Of a DNA stretch of 64,000 bases, positions 1 to 13,514 are shown piece after piece. Position 1 is the stretch's first letter. Each line of letters begins with the position of its first letter. The DNA comes from Brachionus manjavacas (lineage: Eukaryota > Rotifera > Eurotatoria > Ploima > Brachionidae). The stretch spans positions 8,440,501 through 8,504,500 of the forward strand of contig JAHQIY010000004.1 of the NCBI GenBank assembly GCA_019054805.1, in the 5' to 3' direction. The position numbers were made by a program, and so were the translations under genes. The notes beneath the pieces are model-generated. The model was not told the DNA's origin. It was given only the letters and a program-made list of their open reading frames with translations, and made no database searches.

Positions 1-3000
1 ACCCACTTAGAACGAAAAAAATCTACATTCAACAGATTTTTAAACAAACAAATCGTAAAATTGATCTTCTTTTTGGGCTTTTTTTTAATTTCCTAAATTT
101 TTGTAAAAACTAAACAAAAAATTTCAATCTGAATAAATTAATTTTTTAAAGATTTAGGAAATTAACTTTTAAAATTTAATAACTTTAATAAAATTCTTAG
201 CATAAATATTTTTTTTTTTATAATATTTCTTAAACAAAACCAATTAAATTTGTTTCAAACAATCGCAAATAATTTTTCAAAGGCAATTTTGCAGATTTAA
301 AATTAAAAAAAAGTAATCATAATTTGTATTCTTTAAAAGTGTTAATAGACTAAAATCATCCTTGAAGTCTAAATCAACAAAAATTGCTAAAATCAATTTT
401 AGATAGAAATTTGGAAAAAACATTAATTTATATATTTATAATCTTAACGCAAAAAAGTAGAAATGATGCATCCTATTACATTAAGGATCATTAATAAATT
501 AAAAATTCATTTAAATTATTTTTTAATTTAGAATTTAACCAATTTAAAATATGAAGTATATTTCCTTAATTTATTATTTAAAGAGAAAAGAAAATCTTTG
601 CTTTTGTGTCTCAGACTTTTATGTTTATAAAAGAGTAAGAAAGTTAAAAAGTTTTTACACATTTAAATATCTTTGGCATCCATTATTTTACTCTGAGATA
701 TACTTTAACGATAAATTTTATTGTTACAATAAATTTAATGAATTAGATTAATAAAAATTGAATAGGAAAGAAATATTCCTAGCTTAATTTTTTCTATAAT
801 ATAAGTAATAATTCAGTTAATTTTTTTTGATATTATACAAACATAATTGGAATGATTGACTGAAATGAATGACATTGAAATAAGTTAAAAAAAATTAAAA
901 TTAGACTCTTAGAGAATTTTAGGATTTTATCCAAATATGTCAGTAAAAATATTAAAAATATTTATTTTTTTAACTAAAAAAATTTTTTGACATATATAAT
1001 TTTTTTCTTTAATATGTACCTCTAAAAATAATTAAAACCCAAGATAAATTGATAAATTGTTGAAAGCTGACCCTTTCTATTGCATAATCTGTTTTCGTAA
1101 TCTTTTCTCTCCGATAAACATTTAGTATGGTTATCACATAAGATTAATGTATCGAAAATTTAGGTATTAAAATTTCAAAAAACCGCCAAAAATAATAGAG
1201 GATTCTTTTTATTAACTAATTAAGTTAATAAATAAACTTTTATTAACTTTTAAATCTTCGGAACCGACCGAACAAATGTTTAAATATTTATTTCTGTCAC
1301 AATCTATAGCAAAATAATTTGAAAAAATGAATGCATCTCATACAAATTTTTATATTAATTGCTTGATGCCATTTTTAAATAAAAACTGTTTTTGTTTTTA
1401 CTCATGAGTTCAAAAATTTCTAATTTTTAAGGATTCTTTAGAAACGAGTGATTTTTTCAATTTTGACAACAACAAAATACCATTGACTTAAAATCAAAAT
1501 CAAAATGTGTCATTAGATAAAATAAAATGAAAATTATTATGATTTTGATTTTTTGAATTAAATAAATCTATTAAGAGTTTACCTGAATTTTCATCTTCAA
1601 AATAGAAATAAACTAGCTTTAAACTAGCTTTTTTAGCTGAAAACACTCAGTATTTTAGAAAAATCATAAATAAAAAGCCAACATTAATTGAAGGCATCTT
1701 GTTCTCGCTAACGATGTATTTAAATTGAAATCACAATCACCATGGTTTACTCGAATTAAATTTTTTGAATAAAATTATTTATAAAAATTATTATTTATGC
1801 AAATAATGCAAAAATTTCTCATGTAAAAATCTAAAAAAATAAGCAGAAAAAATCATTCTTTAAAAAAAAAAATAGGCTATTTTTTAAGAGCTAAATAATT
1901 TTTTTTTCTAAAAAAATGTGAAAAAAATTAAAAATTTACTCATAAATATAACGAGTCCAGATTCAAACAAATTTTTTACAATTTGTCATTAGGATGAAAA
2001 TAAACAATCTTGAAAATCGAAACTATTAATTGATTTATCAATAAAATAATTGGGAAAATTAACACACTCAAAGCGTTTGAGAATCTTCTCTTTTTTAAGT
2101 AAAAAATTTTATAAATAATAATTTTTTCTTATGCATTCCATGTGATCAAAAATCGATATGAAAAAATCTAATTTTTCTTTTAAGCATTATTAAAGCGAAT
2201 AATTTAGTTTATAAAATATGCACATTAACATTCAAGAAAAAACATTAATAGATTCTATTTCCAAAATTGGAAGATATTCCATTCTAGGTATAATTGAACA
2301 TAATTTAAAATATTTTTAGAACAAAAATTTAACCATTTATCTTTGGAATTGAATTTATTGTATAAAATTGTTCATGTAATAAAAATGTTAACCTAGCGCT
2401 AAATTCTGATTCTTAGATGTTTTCTAATTATTTTTTAAGATGATTTTTTTATTTTAGAGTTGTTTTGTGTTTTTTTGCTTTATGTTTCCAATAGAAACAT
2501 TGAGCAAATTAGGGTTCTATAGAAAAGTTTTAATGAGGCAATTGTAACTATTCGAAGCTTCTCAAAAACTCTCACAACATTCTTCTCCTAACCTAAATAA
2601 AATTTAATGATACAAAAATCTAAAAAAACTTTAAATTTTTATCAATGAAATTTAAATTTGCACGCTAAATGTTCAAATTGAAAATTAAAAATGAATCCAT
2701 TTGAGCCGTGAAGGCTTTTTGGCTTAATTGAAACTGAGTTTTTTTTAATTAAAATTTAATTCAGTTTAAATTTTGCTCTAACAAGGTAAAATTATTAAAA
2801 AAATTATGAAAGCTTTTAAACCGATCGAGCAAACTAAATAAAAAGCGATCGTAAAATAATTCTTATCAAAAAATCTATTTAAGCAAAGAGCTTAATCAAA
2901 TTTAAAAAAAAAAACAGGACATAAAATTATTATATTTTAGTTCATCTTATTACTTATTTAAAAATGATTTTTTTAGAAAATATAATCGCTATTTAAAACA

Positions 3001-5389
3001 TAAACATTTAATCGAAAATAATTGTTTAAGTGTTCATGAGTCAGATATTTGGCTTATTCAGATTTGTGCATTAGATTGTTCGAATAATGTGGTCCTCTAT
3101 TGTTAAATCTGCTTATGATTTTATTAAGAGAAAAAAGTTCTTGAATTTATTTATGAAAAAGTTGTATCATAGATGCTGAAAATTAAAATCAGATATTTTA
3201 AACTAAAAATATAATAAATAAACAAAAGCTTAAATCTTTTGCGATATATTTTATTAGAAAAAAAATTTAATTCTAGAAAATCCTTATCGATTAATAAATT
3301 TTTCAAGCAATGATCGATTACTTTAAAAAATAATCAAAAAAAGTCTTTTTATTTAAAAAAAAACTTACCTAACCATCATATGCTAACAAATTTTTAAGGT
3401 GTATTTATCTAACATTTATTAGATATGTATAAAACAATAAAATATGTATAAATCATGATATTAATTTATGTACCTTACGCAAAAGTTTAAAAAAACTAAA
3501 CAAAAAAAACTTGATTAATTATTTTAGAGAATAATAAAATCTTAATTATTTACAGAATAGTAAACTCAAAACATACTCTATTTCAATAATGTTTGCTTTA
3601 GGCAAATATTAGAGCAATTCAAATATGGCAAATAAAATAAGACTCTTTTTTATCTTTACGATGTTGGAAATAAATTTGTCAAATAAGTAAAATATCTTTA
3701 TTTTATATTCAACAATTCCCTTCATTTTGAATATATTAAAAGATTAGGAGAATGTTGACCTTCTTAAGAAAAAAAATGATAAAAATCAAAAACTGAAAAT
3801 ATCTATATCTATATTTATAGATTTGGTTAAGAACAAACTTGGGAAAACTTTTTTACTAGTATAATTTCCTTAAATTATAAGCTTCAAAAGTTTTTTTTAA
3901 AAACCTAAATTTCCTCTAAATTTAAGAGAAATTTAGCTCGAGTACCACAAATTTTTTATATTTTTCCCCAAAAATTAAGCAAACTGCCCAATTATTAAGT
4001 TTATACAAAAAAAAAAATATTTAACCATAAATTAAATAGAAATCCACTTTTTTTAACTTATTGACACTTTTTATTAAAAAATAGCACTTTTTACTAGAAA
4101 ATGAAAACAAATTTAAAAGAAAAGACCTAAATTATGAGTAGAGTGTTTGTTATAAAAAAAGATAATATTCGATCGAGTTTTATGCTGAAATCATATAAGC
4201 CATATTTTTTTAGAAAATTGTTTATGTCATGAAGTTATTCGCTTCAATTTATAATTTAAATAATTTAAAAATCGAAAAATAATAACTTTTAGCAAGCTTG
4301 ATTGTTGGATTTATTGAAAAATAAAATTCAAGAGTAAATCAAAATAAATGAGAATAATTTTTACGGATGTAGTAAGCCAGAAAAGTCTTCTATAAGTAAG
4401 TTTTGAAAAATTAAGAAAATAACATAATTTAACACTGAACCTTTTGGTGAAGCAGATTTAGATTTTACGTCTGACTTTTGAGTAAGTTAATTGTAAAATG
4501 TAAATTTACTTAATGCTTCGTTAATTTTAAATAAAAAAAAAAGTGGAACATTACTTTATTTTTTTCACAAAATTTAGGTTCTTTTTCTTGAATTTGTTTC
4601 CATTTTTTAATAAAAAGTGTCAATGAGTCTAACAATATTTGATGTTTATTCATTTTTTTAAGTATAAACTTAATAATTGAGGAATTTATTTAATATTTGG
4701 GGTATTTTAATCAAAATTTTGTGGTATGGATTATAATCGTCCTAAATCTAATGAAATAAATTTATACAAAATAATTTACTTCCACTTGATTTACGAAATT
4801 GCACGCTAAATGTTCAAATTAAGAAACAAAATTATTTTTCAATTTATTTTTTTAACGAATTTAACTCATTTTTGGCTAATTTTGATAAAGGCCGTGGATC
4901 AGAACACTAATGTTATTAATTAGGTAATGTATTAATTATTTATAGCATTATTTTTAATTGTTAATATAGAAATTATGTAATTTTCTTTTAATTTTATATA
5001 ATTTTATACTTTTTTTTTCCTTGCCCAATCTGGCGTAATTTTTGAAATAAATAAAAACTATAAAAAAATTATAAAGTTTCTTCGTCTCCTACATTTATTT
5101 CTTATTTCTAGTTGTAATTAGATTTAAAGAGAAATTGGAAAATATAAAATAGATAAAATAAGAATTAATATTAACAATTATAGATGGCATCAATTTTTTT
5201 CTATACACGACCGAAAATTTTTTAAAAATTAAGTGCAATTAAACCAAGCATTATTAAGGTTTAAAAGAAATTTAGGACTTTTCGATGAAATAACAATTGA
5301 CAAGAATTTAAAAAAAAATTTTTACTATCTAAAATTCTGACATACTTTCTTTTATTTTTATTGAATATCTGACATGTTTATTTGTTTAA
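1..5389. other. AT-rich region without a supported gene
   Basis: The stretch is dominated by A and T runs with stops in all frames. The only open frame of note, 551-751 (+), is 66 codons, of low complexity, matches no family I know, and looks like chance. I see no RNA gene, tandem array or transposon end that I can support here. Confidence 0.5.
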
Positions 5390-7430
5390 TTGTGCCGAGC
5401 TAAAGCTCCTTCAAATAAAAAAAAATTAAAAGTAAAATAAATTAAAACATAAAAGAAAATTAAAGTAACATAAAAAATTAATGACAGGTTCAACATCATT
5501 GAGTATTGAACAGATCAGGAAAGAAAAAGGAAAAAAAAGTGGTATTTTATATTTAGAAAATATCGAGCTGCTGAATTTTGGACTACCTGTATTTTTTAAA
5601 TATTAATTTCTGAGAATGAGTTAAGACATTGGAAAGTATTATCCAAAATGGAACCAACTAAAAATTTATAAAGATTTCCTAAAGTTTTATAATTTAGACC
5701 CCATTTTATTTTCGACAAAATCTTTATTAAATTGAGCCTTGAATTACAACGTTCTTTAATTTCATCTATGATTAGATTAAAAATTAATTGAGAATCGAAT
5801 ATTTTACTAAAAAATTTTGTCTCTTTTTGTCTAATGATTTTATTTCCATAGATTCTTAAGTTAAGATCCGCATTTTAATGCTTTGGAAAGACCATTGAGC
5901 AAGACTTTCCAAATGATATTTTCATTTTGCACTTGCAAACTACTGTTCTAGTTCATCTAAGTACTTATTGATCTTATTTTCTATATTAGCCTGTATCTTA
6001 TAAATAAAAGAAGTGAAAGGTCGTCAACAAAAAGGAGGGATTATTTGTTTTATTTCTTTTAGGGATATCGTTAAAAAATTTACTGAAAAAACAATTTCCT
6101 AATTAACTGAGCTTTGAGGGACACCTTCGGTTATTGAAAATTCTTCTGTAATATGACCATTTACGTTTACTTTGAATTTCTTTGAGTCAAGAAAAGACTT
6201 TACCCATTGAATTTGGTAGCGTTGGAGGTTCATTTTTATAAGCTTGCATACTAGTCCGTCATCCCAGACCATGTAAAAAGCTTTCGAAATGTCAAAAAAC
6301 AAAGGAGTTAAAGTTTTCTTTTTATTAAAAAAATCAACAATTTTTTTAATGAGGAAAAAAAAGAATGTCTCCAAACCCTCCTTTTTTTGAATCAGTAAAG
6401 ACTTATGCTTTAAAAATCTTTTCAATCTAAGATAGATTATGCGTTCAGGCATCTTTCCAAGACATTTTGTCATACTAATTGGTCTATAATTTGATGGATC
6501 TTGTAATTGAAATGATTTTTGGGTATCATAATTATATTTGCAGTTTTCAAAGCTCTCGGTATCGTGCCATGTTCAAGACTAAGATTAAAAAGATAAAGTG
6601 TTTCTTTTAAAAGAATTTTCAGGCAAATTTTTAACATCAAATTATGAATTTGATCTGGTCCTAATGCTGCGTCATCGCTCAGTTTTTTTAGGACCAAAGT
6701 CAATTCATTCATTTTAACTGATTCGTTAAGAGAGTGTTTTTAATTAATTTACCCGTACCTCAGGGATATAAACACCTTTGAAAAAGTTCAGGGAAGAGTA
6801 ACGAGAGTCCCCACTGCCTTGAGAGGCATGGAGTACGAGAACAGACTTGAGCGGATGGGTCTTACATCTTTGGAGACATGACGACAACGTGGTGACTTAA
6901 TTCAACTATACAAAGTCAGCAGGATTAAAGATGACATAACGTGGCACAACGAGCCAAATTGGTCGGCTCCGAGAGACACGAAGAGAGGTCAACTACGGCG
7001 TGAGATCGTGGCATCTTGTCAGCAAAGACACAACTACTTCATCAATCGGACTACTACTACTGAAAAATTTTAGTTAAAACCAGTTATTTACCTATCTTTT
7101 TCCGAGTTAGGACTAAATACTGCTGAGGAAAATTCCCCCAAAAAAAATTTTTTTTTTTCTAATTTCCTGTCCTTTTTTAATTCTAGATTTATTTTTATTT
7201 TTCCAAAAGGGTCTGCTGGAAAGTGGATTTTTCCCCATCTTTTTTAATAAATTAGAACCAACTTTGATTCCAAAATTTTTTCTGACTAATTTTCAATTCT
7301 GATGTTAATTTATTAAATCTTTCTTTAATCATTTGGCAACGAGTTTTTTGTAATATTCCTCTTATCTTCCTACGTTCTTTAATTAAATTTACTTTGTCAG
7401 GTGGAAAAGTGGTTTTGAAAAATAAAATTT
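5390..7430 (-). mobile_element. LINE copy A (family 1), decayed, carrying a nested insertion
   Basis: This is a non-LTR retrotransposon of the Jockey/CR1/I type, read on the minus strand. The 3' end at 5390-5420 has the family tail hairpin (GAGC-TTTA-GCTC at 5397-5408). Decayed C-terminal sequence follows to about 6010. Reverse transcriptase pieces then come in two frames: 6099-6473 (motif A FFDISKAF, motif B GVPQSS) and 6470-6712 (LGPDQIHNLMLK). At 7085-7430 the linker between endonuclease and reverse transcriptase is recognisable (LIKERRKIRG). Frameshifts and stops make it non-functional. Between the linker and the RT start sits a plus-strand piece of another LINE family (6757-7077). It shares sequence with the copies at 10.8-12.4 kb and 48.4-50.3 kb. 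Clade assignment is by motif memory only. Confidence 0.85.
6757..7077 (+). mobile_element. LINE family 2, C-terminal fragment, nested in copy A
   Basis: One frame reads as the C-terminal end of a CR1/L2/RTE-like LINE protein: FEKVQGRVTRVPTALRGM, then ENRLERMGLTSLE, an in-frame TGA, RQRGDLIQLYK, and QQRHNYFINR near the end. This is the usual 'QRR.TK..PGLR...YE.RL..LGL..LE.RR.RGDLI..YK' block. Only one stop interrupts about 105 codons, so this piece looks younger than its surroundings. It is clearly more GC-rich than the flanks and unrelated to the LINE it interrupts. Confidence 0.8.
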
Positions 7431-7436
7431 TAAAGT

Positions 7437-7580
7437 ATAAAAGAAAATTACAATAATATGAAAAATCAATGACAGGTGATATTTATGAATTCAGTAAAGC
7501 TTACATAAAGTTTGATTTTATTTTTATTTGTTTATAAATCTGTACCGAGCCAATGCTCATTCAGATAAAAAAATACAAAA
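7437..7580 (-). mobile_element. LINE family 1 tail, 3' end only
   Basis: This is a severely truncated minus-strand copy: the 3' hairpin motif (GAGC-ATTG-GCTC on the minus strand, 7547-7558) is followed in that orientation by an A/T-rich tail. The stretch 7437-7475 resembles 5446-5487 next to copy A, ending in the same word (AATGACAGG), which suggests a related insertion. Confidence 0.7.
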
Positions 7581-8450
7581 AAAATTTAAAATAAAGCTAA
7601 ATAAGATAAAATAAATAAAAAATAATTAAAAAAAAAGCAAATATAGGAAACAGCACAAAAAGCCATCATGACGTAGGGAATAAACTTATTCCTCTAAAAT
7701 ACGCTCAGTAAGTTATTCAACTTCCCGTAGCTCAACAATAATAATATTTGATCATGTAAACAAAATTTTTAAATGATTATTTTATACTTTTAAATGAACT
7801 ATGTGTTAAATTAAAATTTTATCTTACTAATTTAAAATTTTTTTAAACAAAGTAAATACAAGCTATCAAACTAAATCTAATTCGCTAGGATTCGATCATG
7901 CTAATTGAATCTAGTTAAGCCCCTAATTAAAGCAATATTTTGATTCAATTAACTTTATTACAAACTAATGTCAATGAGTAAAAAAATCGAATTAGGGAAA
8001 AATGTAAAAAAATAGTTAAATGGGTAAAATCAAACAAAAAAATATTACTTAAAAAATATCTAATTTTTATATTTATTTTTATTAATTATTCCTTTAACTT
8101 TCTCACTTAAAATTCTAATCTTAAATCACAGCTCTAAACATTGTTTCTGAATTTTTTCTTTTTTTAATTAGAAAATCTTACTTGTCTTTATTTATTTTAC
8201 TCAAACCTAACGGGGTCTAAGAAAATAATTCAAAATGTTCGTAATAATTTTCAGAGCAAAATTTTTAAAATCAAAACTATTGTCTATATAAAATTCTTAA
8301 CTGATAAAATCCGATATTTTATGATAAAAAAGTCACAATTTTTCAAATAAAAAAAATTAATGATTAAAGAAATAAATCAAAAAATAAGTAAAATAAATGT
8401 TTATTCAATTAGGCTTAATTAATATTATTTAATAAACAAAATTTCTTAGA
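7580..8450. other. AT-rich spacer
   Basis: Nothing coding or repeated is recognisable here apart from simple A/T runs. Confidence 0.4.
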
Positions 8451-9769
8451 TCTTGCCAGTTATGTGACCAGTGACTTAATGTCGCTTTTGTGACCAGATT
8501 TTTTTAAATTAGATACTTATTCACTGGTCACATATAAAAATATTGGTCACGAAAATTTGTAATAAGTAATTTGAATTTTAATGTAAATATAATAATATAA
8601 TTTGAAATCCTCTATCTCTCAATCTCCTTATGAATGCATTCTAAACATCACAAGCAAAAAAAAAAACAGTTAGTTAAAACAGTTACAAATTTTTTGTGAG
8701 TTTAAATCAATAATTAATAGATTAAAATCTTATATTCTACATATAATGCAATAATTAAATCTCTTTAATGTACAATTTCTTAATATTTCTTTCATTCGAA
8801 TTTAAATTAACAAAATAATTTAATCGAAAACAATTTCTAATTTATATAATAATTTTTCTTTTACATTTTATGATTTTAATACATCGCCAGAATTTGCGCT
8901 AAATAAAATAAAATAAAATAAAAATAATTTGAAATTGCAACTCTTCTTGTATAGAATATTTTTTTTGAATTTTGTAAATGTAATGGTATTTACACTTCAT
9001 TTGGAGGTATGGACAATATTTTTTTAAATACAATTATTAAACAATTCAAATATTATTAATTTCAACTAATTTTTCAACTGAATGACTATTCGATTATTCC
9101 ATTATTCAGCTTTTCGGGGAAATAATTCAGAATAAATTTATTAAGATCTCTCTTTGCTTCTAATTAATCGGATTCCCTAAACCGGGGCTGCGACCCAGAC
9201 CCCGTTCAATCCCCAGTTTGTTTAAACAAAATTAACCCTGAAATTAACCCTAATCAGACAAAACTCAAGACGCCTAGCGTCGCCTTTCGCTTGGTCAAAC
9301 TATGATTAATTTAGGGGTTAATTATCTTTTACTAAAATTCTACCGAAAATTATTTGAAAATTTAACAATCATTTAATAGTTGAATAATCGAATAATTGGT
9401 AAATATCGAATTTTGTCCATGACTGTTCATTTGTCATGAATTTTAAATTTCTGATAAAGAATATGTTGAGTCAACTGTTGGAAAGGTTATTGAAACCATT
9501 AATATACTTAAAATAAATCAAACAATAAATTTGTTAAAGCAGTATTCAAAAATTGCATCAGAAGTTCCAACTGATTCTGAGGAAACACAATTTGCAGACA
9601 AAAGAGCCTTGATCAAGCATACAAACCCGATAGCTTTCCAGAGCATAAATAGAACTTTTTATTTTTTTGGTGAAATCAAAATTTTCCTTGGTCACATAAA
9701 TTTTATGATCACGAAAATAATAAATATCATAAAAAAAACTTTTTATTACTGGTCACATAACAGGCAAGA
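8451..9769. mobile_element. Possible non-autonomous DNA transposon with 22-bp inverted ends
   Basis: The ends are inverted copies: TCTTGCCAGTTATGTGACCA and two more bases at 8451-8472, against its reverse complement at 9748-9769, with one mismatch in 22. More TGTGACCA / TGGTCACA words lie just inside both ends (about 8490, 8520, 8545, 9688 and 9708), like the subterminal repeats bound by a transposase. No target-site duplication is visible, and the 90-codon frame inside (9531-9803, non-ATG start) resembles no known transposase. The centre (about 9010-9425) may be a second, smaller inverted-repeat element. Confidence 0.45.
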
Positions 9770-10499
9770 CTCAAATTATTTTCCAAAGAATGACAAAAAG
9801 TAAAATAGCTAGAGGAAACGTTTATTCACAAAAAATTCAATTAAGAAGAGTAAAATTCGATATTTACATTAATTAAAAAATTCCTACTAAATTTACGTAG
9901 ACTGTTAGATAGATATGTTGTATTTTCCTAGCATTATAACGTATTAAATTATTAGTAAATAAAAAAATTATTTTAAAACAATATTGCCTAGAAAGTTTGG
10001 ATCCATATCATCTCGGAGCAGACTTGAGAATTTTATAGGTTACAGAGGACCTCTCTCGGAAATTCTTAGTGTACAAAAAAAAAATTATTATCGAAACTTA
10101 ATAAACAAAATAAGTTGAAATTGAAATTATTTATAATTGTAAATATAGAAATTATGTAATTTTCTTTTAATATTTAATAATTTTATACTTAAATTTTTTT
10201 TCATTGCTTAAATTTTTTTTCATTGCTTAAATTTTTTTTTTCATATAAATAAAAATAATAAAATTGAGTTTCTTCGTCTCCAACATTCTCTTGGTAATTT
10301 AGTAATACGACCAATATGTAGGAATGAAGATATCCACTAATAGTATTTTGCTAATAAAATTTGGACTTATTGCATCTTGATCAATATGTCCTTTAAAAAA
10401 TGCATACTCCTAAAAAAGAGACTTTTATTAATTCAATTTGCAATTTTGGTTTAGGATGAGTAAAAAGTAAAGTAAAAAGTTGTTTAACTTTTTATCAAC
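9770..10499. other. AT-rich spacer
   Basis: No coding sequence is supported. A short direct repeat of about 16-18 bp, based on TTGCTTAAATTTTTTTTC, occurs about three times near 10190-10245. Confidence 0.4.
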
Positions 10500-10740
10500 A
10501 TTGTACGATATGATACTCCCTTAAACATTATGCAACATGAGGATTCTTAAATAAACTTAAATTTCAAACCGCCTTGAATCAGTTTATTGAGTTGAGTGAG
10601 AGATGTGTTGGAACAGGACTGAGCCATTATGTTCCATTTATTGACAAACTGGCAGATCAATAAAAAGAAGGTTTCGAATCAAGGTATATTGAAAACCCAA
10701 CTGCATTGTGTAATTGCTGGTATTTTGTATAAAAGTAAGG
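10500..10740 (+). mobile_element. LINE family 1, C-terminal fragment
   Basis: This aligns with the end of the reverse transcriptase frame of the copy at 49.9-50.1 kb: the words for FELSER, the glycine-rich GTGLS stretch and the final IENPTALCNC-like block are readable. It stops just short of copy B and probably belonged to a separate insertion or a tandem partner. Confidence 0.75.
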
Positions 10741-10847
10741 TCTTAAAATAGTATTTTAAATTAGACTTTTGTTTTTAATTTTTTCATTGTATTTTTTTTT
10801 TGTCTCAATTATTATTATTTATTTTTTATTTATTTTTATTTATCATC

Positions 10848-12412
10848 AGGACCTGACCAAATGCATAATCTAATGTTAAAAAACTTACCTAGAAATTCAT
10901 TAATAGAAATTATAGAACTTTTTAATTTATCTCTTCGAGAAGGTAGAGTCCCTAAAGCATGGAAAACATCGAACATTACTATGATTAAAAAAAAAGCCTC
11001 TTCTTTACAAGATCCTTTAAATTATAGACCAATAAGTATAACGAGTTGTTTAGGAAAGCTCCTGGAACGCATAGTATTTTCAAGATTATACAATTATTTG
11101 GAACAAAATTCACTCCTTATCCAGGAGCAATCTGGATTTAGGAAACACCGGCGAGCATCAGATAATCTTTTCTTTTTAATTCAAAAAATTGTGGAATCAT
11201 TTAATTTTTTGATATTTCTAAAGCCTTTGATAGAGTTTGGCATGAAGGTCTACTTTTTAAATTGATTAAAATGAATCCATCTCATTACTTGACTAACTGG
11301 ATTAGATCCTTTTTAGATAGTAGGACATTTAAGGTAAATGTGAATGATCATCTGAGCGAAGAATATAAAATAACTGCAGGTGTTCCGCAAGGCTCAGTAA
11401 TTAGTCCTCTTTTATTAAGTATATATATTAATGACATCCCAAAAAGAAACAAAACAAATAATGAATACTCTCTGCTTTTCGCAGATGATCTAGTTACATT
11501 CTTCATTTATAACAAGAAAGGGAACCTAGAAAATAAGATTAATAAATACACCAACGAACTAGAACAATGGCTTATTAAATGGAAAATGAAAATATCAGTT
11601 GAAAAGTCGTGTTCAGTAGTCTTCTCTAAGTACAAAAAAGAGGGTGATAATCTTAACTTAAAAATCTATGGAAACAGAATAGTGAGCCAAAAAGAAATCA
11701 AGTTTCTTGGTATTAAATTTGATTCTAAGTTAAACTTTAATATAATGGGAGACGAAATTAAAGAACGCTGCAATAAAAGGCTAAATATTATTAAGATATT
11801 GTCAAACAAAAAATGGGGTCTCAATCAAAACACACTAGGAAATTTATATAAATCTTTAGTCGGATCGATTTTAGACTATTCTTTTTCTTGCTTGAATTCA
11901 TTTTCAGAAAATAATATCAAAAAACTACAAGCAATTCAGAATACAACAGTAAGATCTATCCTTAAGTTAAAATATGATACTCCATCATCGTGCATCATGG
12001 AGCTAAAATTACTAACAGTCTTGAATCGTCTTTTTGAGTTGAGTGAGAATGTTGTTGATTATGTTGATTATGTTGGGACAGGACTGAGTCATTCTATTCC
12101 ATTGGTTGAAAGACTGGTGAAGGAATATGAAGAAGGTTTCGAATCAAGATATATCGAATATCCAACTCCATTGTGTAATTGCTACCTTACTATTTCTTCT
12201 TTTTTTCCTGAAACTTGAACTATTTAAACATGTGCCACATGTAACAATCTTTTCCAATTTATGTCTTTTCAACTTTCATTTTTTTAGCTTATTTACTCTA
12301 TTTTGATTCTTTTTTTTTTATCTAATTTTATTAACTTTAATTTTATTTTTATTTTATTTTTAATTTATTCTGAAGGAGCTTTAGCTCGGTACAGAAAACA
12401 AATAAATAAATA
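10848..12412 (+). mobile_element. LINE copy B (family 1), 5'-truncated, frameshifted
   Basis: This is the best preserved RT of the family. Frame one (to 11265) has GPDQMHNLMLK, NYRPISITSCLGKLLERI and QSGFRKHRRASDNL. Frame two (from about 11206) has FDISKAFDRVW, GVPQGSVISPLL and the catalytic FADD box (SLLFADDL), then a thumb and C-terminal region to the stop at 12216-12218. Comparison with copy D (49.2 kb) shows that a 25-nt deletion near 11205 broke the frame, removing codons between NF and FDIS. The 3' untranslated region ends in the family hairpin (12376-12387) and an AAATAAATAAA tail. No endonuclease domain remains. Confidence 0.92.
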
Positions 12413-12984
12413 GTATTTTAAATTAGACTTTTGTTTTTTTATTTTTTCATTAAATTTTTTTTTCTCAATATTTCAACATAATGTTTTTAACTTGTAATAA
12501 AAAATACGCCTGAAAATAGTACGTTTTGATAAAAAAATTGTTTACTAAAGTACGGTCAATTATTATAATTGAATGATGATTAAAAATAAATTATTTAAAA
12601 ATCTGACACTTTAATTAAAAAGTTTAAGCTTAATAAATGATCAATGATCTTGCAGGCTTATCTTTAAAACGTGATCCTGACAAGTGTACTTATGAACAAG
12701 ATTTTATGCGCTATAATTATAATATGTATGTAAAAACTCATCATTTAGGTGCTTACTAATAATTTAATACAAAAATTACAACTTTTTACCGTTGAATTTT
12801 TTGTGTTTAATTTTATCATTTTTTCCGATTATATGTCAACTGATTGTATTTTTTATAAATAATAAAAATTATCTTTTATAATTAAAATAAAATATTCTAA
12901 AGAATTTGATTATATATTATTCACAACCGAACTAGAATACACCGTACTAATATCAAAAGTATTATTTTCAGAACGTACTATTAC
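12413..12984. other. AT-rich spacer
   Basis: No gene or element is recognised between the two LINE pieces. Confidence 0.4.
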
Positions 12985-13165
12985 ACAGCAATTGCTTCCT
13001 AACTATTTCCTCTTTTCTCTTTGAAGCTTCAACTATGTAAACATCTGCCACAATTAAGTCTCTATGCGTTTATATTAACTTAATCTTTTAACTTTATTTT
13101 AATTTTTATCAATTTTTATATGATTTATTCTGAAGGACATCTAGCTCGGTAAGAAAACAAATAAA
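12985..13165 (+). mobile_element. LINE family 1 tail, about 180 bp
   Basis: This is a truncated 3' copy. It matches the copy B 3' untranslated region, including the sequence around the AACTATGTAAACAT and GCCACA words, and ends in TTATTCTGAAGGACATCTAG-CTCGG and an A-rich AAATAAAT tail. The hairpin stem is damaged (GACA instead of GAGC). Confidence 0.8.
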
Positions 13166-13514
13166 TATTTGTAATTAAAAAAAAAAATAATGTGAATAGG
13201 GTTGAGTTTTAAACTCCAGAAGCAGGCAAATATTTTTACATTCATTTTATTTAAGATATTAGGCACATGCGTCTTGTTATTCAGAATATTTGCGATGATT
13301 AAAGTAGAACGTCAGTTTTAGTGTCATTAAACCGAGAGATAAATATCAAAAAGCTAAATAGGTAAAATAAATGTTTATTCAAAAAAAAATTCCAAAATGT
13401 TGGCAAATTTTGTTCCAAAAAAAATATTAAAAAAACAATAGAAGAATTATTGGAATAAAATTTTAGATTGATAAAATCCGATTTTTTGATGATTAAAAAA
13501 AGCGTCAATTTTGA

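Noticed and set aside
551..751. 66-codon frame on the plus strand
   Set aside because: Composition follows the AT-rich background, no family match, no splice context.
10190..10250. Short tandem TTGCTTAAATTTTTTTTC as a CRISPR array
   Set aside because: Three short imperfect copies without spacers in animal DNA; a small local duplication.
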